Source of the DNA: Arenibacter certesii DSM 19833 | Lineage (GTDB): Bacteria > Bacteroidota > Bacteroidia > Flavobacteriales > Flavobacteriaceae | DNA length: 64,000 nucleotides | Reading direction: 5' to 3' | NCBI RefSeq assembly: GCF_000429545.1 | Contig: NZ_AUCB01000014.1 | Span: 59,454 to 123,453 of the forward strand | In this document: one piece after another, positions 50,418 to 59,894 of the stretch | How positions within the stretch are numbered: position 1 is the stretch's first letter | How the letters are laid out: every line of letters starts with the position of its first letter | Translations under genes and position numbers: made by a program | Notes under the pieces: generated by a model | Database searches by the model: none | Seen by the model: only the letters and a program-made list of their open reading frames with translations | What the model was told of the DNA's origin: nothing

Positions 50418-50822
50418 AAAATATTTATAATTTTGTCAATCCTTTAGAAGGTGACCAATAAGGAACTTTGTCAGCGCCATATTTGGGAATGATTTATTGA
50501 GTTTTAGAATTTATTTATTATAGTATGTAGTTCATATTAATAATAACGACAATAAAGTTATTGTTATGTCAAAATTGATTTAAACCCATCAAAAGCTAAT
50601 TTTTAACCTATACATTTTCGGATAGATTTGAATTACATTCATATAGACATTTAGGAGGAAGGAAACGTATTAATTTCTGGATATGACAAATTTCATCAGT
50701 ACGGTTCAAAACGTTTTGTTCCCTAAATAAAAATAAATAACTTAACCTGTGTTATTTCATGTTGCGGTATGCTTTTATGATCTTGCTTGAGGGTCTTTAA
50801 TTGTAGGAAATATTTGATTTAT

Positions 50823-50871
50823 TTTGGCCATTTCAGAACTTCTCCTTATAATTGTATTATGTGCGACATAG
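50823..50871 (+). promoter_or_regulatory. Promoter and operator of phospholipase C
   Basis: TTTG (50823-50826), 20-bp spacer, TATAATTG (50847-50854), 2 bp, then TTATGTGCGACATAG (50857-50871), 51 bp before the ATG. The outer base of the palindrome is lost, but the spacing matches the other sites. The rest of the gap 50418-50822 has no gene I recognise. Confidence 0.55.
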
Positions 50872-50922
50872 AATTGCTGATTCAGAGGATTCTACACGCA
50901 AGCTTAAATTTTAATTTTGACG

Positions 50923-53094
50923 ATGGAACTCAATAGAAGAAAGTTTATTAAATTATCTGCAGGTGCTGGATTGGCAGCTACTGTCTGGCCTCCTCTTGTT
51001 CAAAAAGCATTGGCAGTAGTAGCCCACAACGCTACTCAGTCTATCCATGATGTGGAACATATTGTCATTCTTATGCAAGAGAATCGTTCCTTTGATCATT
51101 ATTTTGGAACTTTGAAAGGTGTACGTGGTTTTGGAGATCGCTTCCCGATTCCCTTGGAAAGTGGCCAACGAGCATTTTATCAATCAGACGGACAAAAAAT
51201 TGTTCCACCCTATCGTGCGGACAGGAAATCCTCTAATGCAGCTCTGATTAAAGGCACCCCACATGATATAGCAGACATGCAGGCTGCATGGAATCAAGGA
51301 AAGTATGGTTTATGGCCCCTCTTCAAGACTCCTTTTTCCATGGCTTACTATACTAGGGAGGAAATACCCTTCCAATATGCACTTGCAGAAGCTTTTACAA
51401 TTTCGGACGCCCATCATTGCTCTATTGCTACGGGTACTGATCCTAATCGGATCATGTTCTGGTCTGGATCTAATTTTGACCCTGAATTACGGGCCGCGGG
51501 TATAAACTGCACAGATAAAGATTCGGAACCTGTTAATCTTCGGTGTTGGATAAAGGGTACTATGCCCGATCCGGGATATACATATCAGGGGGATTCCTTT
51601 AAATGGGCTACTATTCCGGATGTTCTGGAAAAAGAAGGAGTCAGTTGGCGCATTTATCAAGATCCAAATAATAATTGGACAGGAGCTATGCATGGCGGAC
51701 TAGCATTTGAGAGTTTCCGAACTGCCAAACCTGGAACCTCAATATACGAGAACGGTATGCGGCATTGGTCTATGCAAGATTTGAAGGATGATGTGAAAAA
51801 TAATACACTTCCCCAAGTAACTTGGATATTACCTTCAAAGGACGATTCTGAGCATCCAGGTGCCCCATCCAGTCCATATCGTGGTGCCGATTTTACACAG
51901 AAGGTTTTGGATGCGCTCACATCCAATCCCGAGGTTTGGAGTAAGACCGTATTCTTTTTGACCTTTGATGAGAACGATGGCCTTTTTGATCACGTCCCTG
52001 CGCCGGCAGTTCCGTCGTATAATTTGGACAATACTTTGGCGGGAAAGTCAACTCTAGATTTGGCGGGTATGTATTTTCACAATGATAAAGATCCTTTCGA
52101 CTTTTCTTCAGAATCCCAAAAAGGCTTTAAAAACAAAATCAAATATCATGATCCCCGTGATACAATTTCCGGTAATATACGTCCATGGGGACTAGGCCCG
52201 CGGGTGCCGTTGTATATAATTTCACCATGGACCAGGGGTGGATGGGTGGATTCCCAAGTAGCCGATCATACTTCTGTGGGGCAGTTCCTTGAAAAGCGCT
52301 TTGGGATAGAGATTCCAGCGATTAGCCCATGGCACCGATCTATCTGTAGTGATTTGGTTTCAGCCTTTGACTTTGTGAAACCAAACGACCCCGTATTTCC
52401 TGCACTGCCTGAAACAGCCAATTTTGCAACTTTGGATGCGGCCTCAAAAAAATTACCTATCGCTGCTCCGCCACCAGTACCATCACCCCTTTATCAGGAA
52501 AGAGGAACCCGGTATTCGAGGGCACTTCCCTATCGGCTGAACGTACGACTAAACAAGCTGCTAAAGAGTCAGGAAATTAAGTTGGTTTTTGAAAATGAAG
52601 GTGATGCAGGAGTGGTATACCATGTCTATGACCTAAAACATTTAGACCGAATTCCTATGCGCTATACGGTAGAGTCGGGTAAATCGCTGGACGACATCTG
52701 GGACGTAACACAGGATAAGGGAAACTATGATCTTGAGGTTTATGGTCCTAATGGATACTTCCATAAATTTATGGGAAATATAAATAATTCGGGAGAACCT
52801 CAAATCTCTTTGAAGTATGATAATAGAAGGGGTGGGATTATAGTTAACTTATATAACCCGGATAATTTCACGATTTTGGCCATGATAACTTCAAATGCTT
52901 ACAATTATGGAGGGCCATGGCCATTCAGAATAGCACAAGGGAAAACAAAGAAGAAGAGCTGGCTGTTAAAAGACAGTGGCAATTGGTACGATTTTTCGGT
53001 AACTACGGAGAAAGGATATTTACACAGATTTGCGGGTAGGGTAGAAACCGGCTTAGACAGTGTTAGTGATCCGGCTATGGCGACGGAAATTTAA
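50923..53094 (+). CDS. Phosphocholine-type phospholipase C, Tat-exported
   Basis: 723 residues. Tat signal (NRRKFIKLSAGAGLAATVWP). Catalytic acid-phosphatase-like domain with EHIVILMQENRSFDHYFG, then FLTFDENDGLFDHVPAP and the C-terminal repeats of the family (two beta-sandwich domains from about residue 530). A TTG at 50917 is in frame; the ATG at 50923 is preferred. Acts on phosphatidylcholine or sphingomyelin outside the inner membrane. The operator upstream links it to the sialic-acid genes, consistent with attack on animal membranes rich in gangliosides and choline lipids (inference). Confidence 0.9.
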   Translation: MELNRRKFIKLSAGAGLAATVWPPLVQKALAVVAHNATQSIHDVEHIVILMQENRSFDHYFGTLKGVRGFGDRFPIPLESGQRAFYQSDGQKIVPPYRADRKSSNAALIKGTPHDIADMQAAWNQGKYGLWPLFKTPFSMAYYTREEIPFQYALAEAFTISDAHHCSIATGTDPNRIMFWSGSNFDPELRAAGINCTDKDSEPVNLRCWIKGTMPDPGYTYQGDSFKWATIPDVLEKEGVSWRIYQDPNNNWTGAMHGGLAFESFRTAKPGTSIYENGMRHWSMQDLKDDVKNNTLPQVTWILPSKDDSEHPGAPSSPYRGADFTQKVLDALTSNPEVWSKTVFFLTFDENDGLFDHVPAPAVPSYNLDNTLAGKSTLDLAGMYFHNDKDPFDFSSESQKGFKNKIKYHDPRDTISGNIRPWGLGPRVPLYIISPWTRGGWVDSQVADHTSVGQFLEKRFGIEIPAISPWHRSICSDLVSAFDFVKPNDPVFPALPETANFATLDAASKKLPIAAPPPVPSPLYQERGTRYSRALPYRLNVRLNKLLKSQEIKLVFENEGDAGVVYHVYDLKHLDRIPMRYTVESGKSLDDIWDVTQDKGNYDLEVYGPNGYFHKFMGNINNSGEPQISLKYDNRRGGIIVNLYNPDNFTILAMITSNAYNYGGPWPFRIAQGKTKKKSWLLKDSGNWYDFSVTTEKGYLHRFAGRVETGLDSVSDPAMATEI

Positions 53095-53196
53095 CTGGTA
53101 CGTTAATTGTCAATAGAATATTTATTTTGGATTAAATTTGACAAGTTTGATTAATTTGCTATTCTAGCGATATACAGAATTTGTTTTTTTAGATTA

Positions 53197-54054
53197 TTAA
53201 TCTAGTCTCGCTTTCTTACGGTAATTAAGTGGTGAAATCCCGTTGGATTTTAAAAATTGTTTGTAAAAATTTGATTTACTCTGATAACCACAATTATAGG
53301 CTATTTCAGAAATATCCTTATTTGATTCAATAATCATTTTTTTCGCTTCGTCAATCCTTATTTCATTTACAAACTCGGAAAAAGTTCGATTCATTTTAGA
53401 TTTAAAATAATTGCAAAATGCCGAAACCGTAAGATTGCCAATTTCTTTTGCTACATAATCTAGGTTAATTTCTGTTGAATAGTTCAGTGCTACAAACTGA
53501 CAAATGGCATTGATTCTGTTACAGTCTTTATTGTTGAAATTAGCAGTATATCCCTCTATGTTTAGAAATTCCTTCTCGTTGGTTTTTTGTATTTGGTCTA
53601 AAATTGTAAGTAGGGAGAGGACTCTTTCAAAGGTATTTAACTCAAAAAGTTCATCTATCTTTTTGGCAATTTGTTTTTGTGACTTTCCCATTATTAAGAC
53701 ACCTCGTTGGGCGTCTTTCATCAATTGATCTAAATGGGTAAATCCAGTTTTATTGAAAAATGTTTGACCAAGAAAATTCTCGTCGAACTGAATAACGATT
53801 GCACTTCTTTTCCCTTTGCTGTCTGGGGAGTCGAACCAAGAGTGAGGTGTGTTTTTACCTAATAGAACCAGATCACCGGCTTGGTAACTACTAATATTAT
53901 TACCCACAAATCGTCTGCCGTTGCTCTCCAGAATATAGGTAAGCTCTATCTCTGGGTGAAAATGATATGGCGCATCAAAACGTGGTAATTCTAATTTGTT
54001 TAATAAAAAAGGGGTCTCATGGGATGGAGTCAATTTCTGAAATACAGGCTTCAT
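53197..54054 (-). CDS. AraC-family regulator with cupin sensor, copy 2
   Basis: 285 residues, paralogue of the regulator at 40608-41459. Shared start (MKPVFQKL), sensor (YHFHPEIELTYILES, GDLVLLGKNTPHSW) and C-terminal domain (ISEIAYNCGYQSKSNFYKQF). It is divergent from the diiron operon with a perfect 12-bp palindrome GACTATATAGTC (54123-54134) in the gap. It probably controls that operon. Confidence 0.9.
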   Translation of the reverse strand: MKPVFQKLTPSHETPFLLNKLELPRFDAPYHFHPEIELTYILESNGRRFVGNNISSYQAGDLVLLGKNTPHSWFDSPDSKGKRSAIVIQFDENFLGQTFFNKTGFTHLDQLMKDAQRGVLIMGKSQKQIAKKIDELFELNTFERVLSLLTILDQIQKTNEKEFLNIEGYTANFNNKDCNRINAICQFVALNYSTEINLDYVAKEIGNLTVSAFCNYFKSKMNRTFSEFVNEIRIDEAKKMIIESNKDISEIAYNCGYQSKSNFYKQFLKSNGISPLNYRKKARLD

Positions 54055-54122
54055 AGTATATGGAAAATTCTATTTTAAGCAAAGGGAATAAACGTCCAGT
54101 TAATTTTGATTATTCAAAGACG

Positions 54123-54134
54123 GACTATATAGTC
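54123..54134. promoter_or_regulatory. Perfect palindrome between araC copy 2 and the diiron operon
   Basis: GACTATATAGTC, a 12-bp perfect dyad in the 212-bp divergent gap. It could be a regulator site; AraC sites are usually direct repeats, so the link is weak. Confidence 0.35.
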
Positions 54135-54266
54135 ATCAAATTTATCGCAAATTTTCGAATTAAACCATGAGATTAGCAATATAGTTGAATAATTGCTCAA
54201 TGTAGGAAACCAAATACAGAGGGCTATTTAAGATCTTTGACCGAATAATTTGAATAAATAACAGTA

Positions 54267-55703
54267 ATGAAAAAGTTTGACAATAGTTCGTATTTGGGGT
54301 ATAAGGGGCTGCCTCCTTTTGCCGATTTATTAAGTGTCGAAGATGCCTTGGAGAAAGGGCAAACTACTGAAGAAAGTGTTGATCAGTTAAAAAGATATCA
54401 CTGGGCCTTAAAACGATTATCGCGTATTTTCACGAATAGAATTACCGCTATGCCAATTTATGAATTGAAAATGGCCTTTGGACTTCATGCCCATTTATGT
54501 GCAGAGCATGTTAATTCTGTCCATGAAAGGGTACGTGAAATGAGAGAGCCTCCATATGGGCTGGATTCTACTCCAGATGAATACCTTGATTTGTTATTAG
54601 ATGAAATCCAATGCGCACCATCAACCGAAGCTTTGGTTTTAGGTCTGTATGAGAAGGTTATCCCTGCATTGGTTAGAGGACTTGAAAATAGTTTAGAACA
54701 AATTAATAAACTTTTTGAACACCCAACTTATAGGGTTCTGAGGTTTGCTTTATTGGAAATTATGGACATTCAAAATTATGGTAAAAAGACATTGGAGAGT
54801 TTGATAAAAGAAACACACAAGAATGAATTATTACCTTGGTTGATTTTCTTAGACCAATGTTTAGAAGCAAGTGGAGATCTAGATGGAACAAAGACTAGAG
54901 TAAATCATGAGTTATCACCCTATTTCTCGAAAACTCCTTATAAATACGACCCTATACCACAGCGCGATGAACGGTTCATTGATAAATACAACATGGGGGT
55001 CAATGCAGAAGCATTTTTATTAGATACAGAGCAACCACATTTCCCTAAGCTAATAATGCTGTATTTTAAAAGGTTACGCGAGATAGATGTGCCGGAAATG
55101 ATGGCAAGTATAATAGAAGAAACCAAAGATAAACCATGGAGCTATTACAAAGATATGATTCGCCAGTTATGGGATGAATCTAGACACGCCATGATGGGGG
55201 AACTTGGTTTTATATCTTTGGGAATCGATTGGACCAAAATTCCCATTACCTGGAATTGGTCCTATCAATTAAATACCAAATGTACTCCTAAAGAGCGTCA
55301 TGCCATTTTGTTCTTTATAGAACAAGGATTGATGCCTGCTAAAACAGGAAAACAATATGAATGGGAAGTTGCGTTGGCAACGGAAAATCAGTTGGCAAAA
55401 TTGATTCAAGATTACGACTGGGCAGATGAAGTGTTACATGCCAAAATAGGAAGGGAATGGATTGTACCCGAAATAGGGGGGCAAAAACAAACCATGGAAT
55501 TCGGTAGCTGTGCCTGGGACAAGGCTTATGAAGATTGGGGGAAATGGAAGGAGGAGGGCCTGACAGAGCACCAAAATTGGTGGCCAAAAGTATACTCGGA
55601 TACCTGTGGAAAAATGGGTGTTGTACCTGACCCAAAAGTTTTAGCATATAATGTGAGTTATGAAGATGCCCGTGCAGATCAAAAAATGCTTAAAAAATAC
55701 TAG
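54267..55703 (+). CDS. Ferritin-like diiron protein (putative oxygenase)
   Basis: 478 residues, helical, no signal peptide. Two ExxH motifs (DESRH at 303-307, DEVLH at 387-391) and an earlier AEHVNSVHER stretch at 79-88 make up a diiron carboxylate signature. The ADEVLHAKIG block resembles DUF455-type ferritin-like proteins, but this protein is longer. I do not recognise an exact family. An FAD/NAD/2Fe-2S reductase starts 5 bp downstream, the classic partner of a diiron oxygenase. Likely reaction: O2-dependent attack on a small sugar derivative in the cytoplasm. Confidence 0.6.
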   Translation: MKKFDNSSYLGYKGLPPFADLLSVEDALEKGQTTEESVDQLKRYHWALKRLSRIFTNRITAMPIYELKMAFGLHAHLCAEHVNSVHERVREMREPPYGLDSTPDEYLDLLLDEIQCAPSTEALVLGLYEKVIPALVRGLENSLEQINKLFEHPTYRVLRFALLEIMDIQNYGKKTLESLIKETHKNELLPWLIFLDQCLEASGDLDGTKTRVNHELSPYFSKTPYKYDPIPQRDERFIDKYNMGVNAEAFLLDTEQPHFPKLIMLYFKRLREIDVPEMMASIIEETKDKPWSYYKDMIRQLWDESRHAMMGELGFISLGIDWTKIPITWNWSYQLNTKCTPKERHAILFFIEQGLMPAKTGKQYEWEVALATENQLAKLIQDYDWADEVLHAKIGREWIVPEIGGQKQTMEFGSCAWDKAYEDWGKWKEEGLTEHQNWWPKVYSDTCGKMGVVPDPKVLAYNVSYEDARADQKMLKKY

Positions 55704-55708
55704 GTCCA

Positions 55709-56764
55709 ATGCTTAAAAAATATAAATTATTTAAAAAGGTTCAGGAGAGCGAACTTGTCTCCTCATTGTACTTATGTTCGGAAAACAATGAGTCCTTAGC
55801 CCCTTTTAAACCTGGGCAACATCTCTTGTTTAAAATTAAACCAGAAGGACAAGGACACTATATTCAACGGTTTTACAGCTTTTCTGAAGCACCTGGAAAA
55901 GATTACTATAGAATATCCGTAAAAAAGGAATTGACTCTCGATAATTCGGAAAAGATACCTTCAGGTAAGGCCTCAACCTTACTTCATGAGTACATTCAGG
56001 AAGGAGATATCTTGGAAGCTAAAGGTCCTATGGGCGATTTTTTCTTAAATTCCAATGAGCAAACTCCAATTGTGCTTGTTGCAGGCGGTATTGGGATTAC
56101 TCCATTGCTCAGTATGGTCAATGCCATAGTGGAATCTGAAAGCAATCAGAATGTCATATTTTTTTTGGGCGTCACTAATAGTACCGATCATATCTTTAAG
56201 GCCCATTTAGAAAACCTAAATAAAGAAAACAATAATATTCAGATCTTTATTTGTTATTCCAATCCCTTGCGCTCGGATAAATTGGGGTTGGATTATGATT
56301 ATTTTGGTTTTGTCGACTATGATTATATGAAAAGTAAACTTAGCCATGGCTCCTATGATTTTTATGTCTGTGGTCCTCCTATGATGATGAACTATATAAC
56401 TGGATCATTGCGTTTGGAAGGGGTATCCGATAATCGTATTTATACGGAATCGTTTGGTCCAGCAAGCGTAGCCTATTCTGTTATGTCGGATGAGGGCTCT
56501 AAAGAGGAATCAACAGCCGTTACATTTAGTGTCTCGGGGAAAACAGTGGAGTGGGCTCCAGAATATAACTCGATTGTAGAACTAGCCGAGGCCCATGATA
56601 TTAATATTGATGTTGGTTGTCTCTTCGGGGATTGTGGTACATGTTTAACCGAAATAGTTGCTGGGGAGGTAAACTATAATCATGCAACTATGATTCAGCC
56701 AGACCCTGGTACATGCTTGCCCTGTAGTTGCAAACCCAAAGGGGCATTGGAATTGAAAATTTAA
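55709..56764 (+). CDS. FAD/NAD(P)H reductase with C-terminal 2Fe-2S ferredoxin domain
   Basis: 351 residues. FAD motif RFYSFS at 54-59, nucleotide-binding GGIGITPLLS, then a plant-type ferredoxin domain with Cys304, Cys309, Cys312 and Cys339 (GCLFGDCGTC ... CLPC). The domain order matches reductases of Rieske and diiron oxygenases (phthalate dioxygenase reductase type). Transfers electrons from NAD(P)H to the diiron protein upstream. Tightly coupled by 5 bp spacing. Confidence 0.9.
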   Translation: MLKKYKLFKKVQESELVSSLYLCSENNESLAPFKPGQHLLFKIKPEGQGHYIQRFYSFSEAPGKDYYRISVKKELTLDNSEKIPSGKASTLLHEYIQEGDILEAKGPMGDFFLNSNEQTPIVLVAGGIGITPLLSMVNAIVESESNQNVIFFLGVTNSTDHIFKAHLENLNKENNNIQIFICYSNPLRSDKLGLDYDYFGFVDYDYMKSKLSHGSYDFYVCGPPMMMNYITGSLRLEGVSDNRIYTESFGPASVAYSVMSDEGSKEESTAVTFSVSGKTVEWAPEYNSIVELAEAHDINIDVGCLFGDCGTCLTEIVAGEVNYNHATMIQPDPGTCLPCSCKPKGALELKI

Positions 56765-56774
56765 ATAACCTCAA

Positions 56775-57947
56775 ATGAAAGAGTTAATAAACCAGTATAA
56801 AAATGGATTGCTCGAAGAAGTTATTCCGTTCTGGTCCAGATATTCGTTAGACAAAGTTCATGGTGGCTATTTAACATCATTAGATCGTAAAGGAAATGTA
56901 TTTGATACCGATAAATATGCCTGGCCCATAGGTAGGCAAGTCTGGACCTACAGCAAACTGTACAACGAAGTTGAAAAAAAACCTGAATGGTTGGCAATAG
57001 CCAAGTTGGGAGCTGAGTTTTTAGTAGAAAATGGCATGGACGAGGATGGAAAATTTTATTTTTCCTTTGATCAACAAGGTAACGCCTTGAAAAAACCATC
57101 CAACATCTATTCTGATTGCTTTGCCGCTTTGGGTTTTTCTCAATATTACAAAGCATCTAGAAATGCCAAGTATAAAACTTTGGCTAGAGAGGTTTATGAC
57201 CGGATTGAAAAAAGATGGAGTAACCCAAAACATGTTTTTAATAAGGAAACAGGTTTCCGTCCGATGAACTGTATGGGGAAACTTATGCTGGACGCTAATA
57301 TGGCACTGGAAATGGAAGGTGTTTTGGATGATGAAACGATCGTCAGTTTAAAAAGCAATAGTATCCATAAGTTGCTAACGCATCATTATGATGAAACATT
57401 AGAATTATTTTTTGAAAATGTGGCACCAGATGGGAGTCATCCGGATACAGTAGATGGAAGATTGATCGTACCAGGTCATGCTGTCGAATCCATGTGGATG
57501 GTCATGGATTTGGCAGCTCAAACAAATGATATTAATACCATTGAAAAAGCTACAGATATTACCATTAAAATGCTATCCTACAGCTGGGATGATCAGTTTG
57601 GAGGTATCTACTATTTTATGGACTGGAAAAACAAGCCTATGCAATGGAAATTGGATTGGGACCAAAAATTGTGGTGGGTCCATAACGAAGCCCTTATTGC
57701 TTTATTGAAAGCGTTTCACCACACAAAAAGAGCCGATGTGTGGTCCTGGTTTGAAAAAGTACATACTTACACTTGGAAATATTTTCCGGATCCAGAATTT
57801 GGGGAATGGTATGGTTATTTAAATAGGAGGGGTGAGGTGTTATTGGACTTGAAAGGGAGTTTTAAAGGTTGCTACCACTTGCCTAGGTCTCTATATGAAT
57901 GCTGGAAAACATTAGAAAAAATAGAACATGACTATGATAAAAGCTAA
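56775..57947 (+). CDS. N-acylglucosamine 2-epimerase (AGE family), copy 2
   Basis: 390 residues, similar throughout to copy 1 at 35875-37044. Family residues: GRQVWTYS near 53-60, PGHAVESMW near 235-243, WWVHNEAL near 302-309 and KGCYHLPRS near 370. It lies within the diiron operon, 10 bp after the reductase, so it likely acts on the product of that pathway, for example a differently substituted ManNAc. Confidence 0.88.
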   Translation: MKELINQYKNGLLEEVIPFWSRYSLDKVHGGYLTSLDRKGNVFDTDKYAWPIGRQVWTYSKLYNEVEKKPEWLAIAKLGAEFLVENGMDEDGKFYFSFDQQGNALKKPSNIYSDCFAALGFSQYYKASRNAKYKTLAREVYDRIEKRWSNPKHVFNKETGFRPMNCMGKLMLDANMALEMEGVLDDETIVSLKSNSIHKLLTHHYDETLELFFENVAPDGSHPDTVDGRLIVPGHAVESMWMVMDLAAQTNDINTIEKATDITIKMLSYSWDDQFGGIYYFMDWKNKPMQWKLDWDQKLWWVHNEALIALLKAFHHTKRADVWSWFEKVHTYTWKYFPDPEFGEWYGYLNRRGEVLLDLKGSFKGCYHLPRSLYECWKTLEKIEHDYDKS

Positions 57948-59043
57948 AGCTATAATTGCTAACGGCAAAGGAACATTTTCCTTGGAGGATATTGAAGTTG
58001 GACTGCCGCAAAATGATGAAGTCCTTGTGGAGATAAAAGCTGCAGGAGTATGCCATACTGATTACGATTCTTATACCAAATGGGGACAACAAATGATCAT
58101 GGGACACGAAGGTGCCGGAGTTGTTTTGGCTGTTGGAAATAATGTAAAAACCACCAAACCTGGAGATCAGGTGATTTTAAACTGGGCGATTCCTTGTGGG
58201 AGTTGTTTTCAATGTAAGAATGGAAGTGAAAGTATTTGCGAGTTACAGTCTCCAGTTACAGGACAAGGTAAACCTAATATGGGGCACGTGTCTTTAGAAA
58301 GTACCCTTTATAAAAACAAGGGGGTTCAGCGTTCTTTTAACTTAGGTACAATGTCCACCCACACCATTGTTAAAGAGGCTGCCGTGTTTCCAACACCTAA
58401 TATAATCCCTTTAGAGGTAGCTAGTATAATGGGCTGTGGTGTGATGACCGGTGTTGGTTCTGTCATAAATGTAGCCAAAGTCACAAAGGGTTCAACTGTT
58501 GTGGTCTTGGGAACTGGGGGTGTAGGCTTAAATGTAATTCAAGGAGCACGAATATCTGGAGCGGCGAAGATTATTGCAATTGATATTAATGAGGAGCGGT
58601 TGAAAATGAGTACAGCTTACGGTGCCACTCATACTATTATAGCCGAAAAAATGGATGTTGGATTGTTGAATTCGGCCATTCAGGTGAAGAAGCTAACTGA
58701 AAATAGGGGAGCGGACTATTCCTTTGAATGTACTGGTGTGCCGTCTTTGGGTGCTGCACCATTAGCTATGATTCGAAATGGAGGCATGGCTGTACAGGTA
58801 AGTGGGATCGAAGAGGAAATTAAATTTGATATGAACTTGTTTGAGTGGGATAAAATCTATATTAATCCGTTATATGGTAAATGCAGACCTAATAGAGATT
58901 TTCCTATGCTTTTGGATTATTATAAAAAGGGATCGTTGTTGCTGGATAAAATGATAACACAAACCTATACTCCTAATAATTTAGAAAATGCTTTTAGTGA
59001 TATGCTTTCAGGTAAAAATGCCAAGGGTGTAATTTTATTTTAG
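57928..59043 (+). CDS. Zinc alcohol dehydrogenase, class III-like
   Basis: 371 residues. Catalytic zinc ligands Cys42 (GVCHTD) and His60 (GHEGAG). Structural zinc Cys90, 93, 96 and 104. NAD fold GTGGVGLNVIQG. Layout and text (MGCGVMTG, ADYSFECTG) match class III/formaldehyde dehydrogenase-like enzymes. Overlaps the epimerase gene by 20 bp. In context it may oxidise formaldehyde (as a thiol adduct) or an alcohol made by the diiron oxygenase. Confidence 0.85.
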   Translation: MTMIKAKAIIANGKGTFSLEDIEVGLPQNDEVLVEIKAAGVCHTDYDSYTKWGQQMIMGHEGAGVVLAVGNNVKTTKPGDQVILNWAIPCGSCFQCKNGSESICELQSPVTGQGKPNMGHVSLESTLYKNKGVQRSFNLGTMSTHTIVKEAAVFPTPNIIPLEVASIMGCGVMTGVGSVINVAKVTKGSTVVVLGTGGVGLNVIQGARISGAAKIIAIDINEERLKMSTAYGATHTIIAEKMDVGLLNSAIQVKKLTENRGADYSFECTGVPSLGAAPLAMIRNGGMAVQVSGIEEEIKFDMNLFEWDKIYINPLYGKCRPNRDFPMLLDYYKKGSLLLDKMITQTYTPNNLENAFSDMLSGKNAKGVILF

Positions 59044-59058
59044 TGAAAAATATACCAT

Positions 59059-59850
59059 ATGATTATTAGAGAAATAAGTGTTTCCGATCCTAAACACGAG
59101 GTTGAGAACTTAAGGTATTTAACGGTTCAAAGTTCTTATCTAAAAGGGAGGGCAGATATCACTGTCTTTGTTCCACCAGGAAATGAGCAGATTTCGGATT
59201 TGCCAGTAGCAATATTACTACATGGGGTATATGCTAGCCATTGGGCATGGACTAGACATATGAATGTCCATAATATAGCCCTTGATCTTATCGTGAAAAA
59301 AGTGTTGCCACCTATGGTCCTTGTAATGCCCTCTGATGGTTTATGGGGGGAAGGGAGTGGTTATCTTGCTCATTCTGGTTTTGATTTTGAAAAATGGATA
59401 GCCGAGGACGTCATAGAAGCTGTAAGGCGGGTAATAGGGCAAGTTGGCGATAAATCTAAATGGTTTATGGCCGGACTGTCGATGGGTGGCTATGGAGCCT
59501 TGCGTATTGGTGCAAAATATCCTTATGTTTTTACTGCCTTTTCTGGCCATTCTTCAATTACAAATTTTGAAGGATTGGAATTGTTTGTTGACGATGTGAA
59601 TCCTTATCGCAAGAATAATGGGGATGAGTCTGTAATAGGCTGCTTACTAAAAAATAAGGATAAGCTGCTTTCTTTTCGCTTTGACTGTGGGGTTGATGAT
59701 CCCTTAATAGCGCATAATAGAAAGTTACATAATGGTTTAGAGGACCATGGTATAAAACATATTTATGAAGAGTTTAAAGGAGGGCATACCACGCAATATT
59801 GGAAAGAACATATTGTTAGGTCATTGAAGTTTTTTGCATCTCGATTATAA
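59059..59850 (+). CDS. Esterase D-like alpha/beta hydrolase
   Basis: 263 residues, no signal peptide. Nucleophile Ser141 in AGLSMGGYGALR, oxyanion region AILLHGVYAS, Asp in CGVDDPL and His in GGHTTQYW. Belongs to the esterase D/S-formylglutathione hydrolase superfamily (PF00756). Next to a class III-like dehydrogenase, it could complete formaldehyde oxidation, or it could cleave a sugar ester. Confidence 0.8.
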   Translation: MIIREISVSDPKHEVENLRYLTVQSSYLKGRADITVFVPPGNEQISDLPVAILLHGVYASHWAWTRHMNVHNIALDLIVKKVLPPMVLVMPSDGLWGEGSGYLAHSGFDFEKWIAEDVIEAVRRVIGQVGDKSKWFMAGLSMGGYGALRIGAKYPYVFTAFSGHSSITNFEGLELFVDDVNPYRKNNGDESVIGCLLKNKDKLLSFRFDCGVDDPLIAHNRKLHNGLEDHGIKHIYEEFKGGHTTQYWKEHIVRSLKFFASRL

Positions 59851-59894
59851 TTACACAGGCTAATTTATTAGGGTGTATAATAGAATCGAATTTA

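Noticed and set aside
54267..55703. Benzoyl-CoA epoxidase BoxB
   Set aside because: Length and reductase partner fit, but the characteristic text around the diiron motifs does not, and no CoA-ligase or ring-cleavage genes are nearby.
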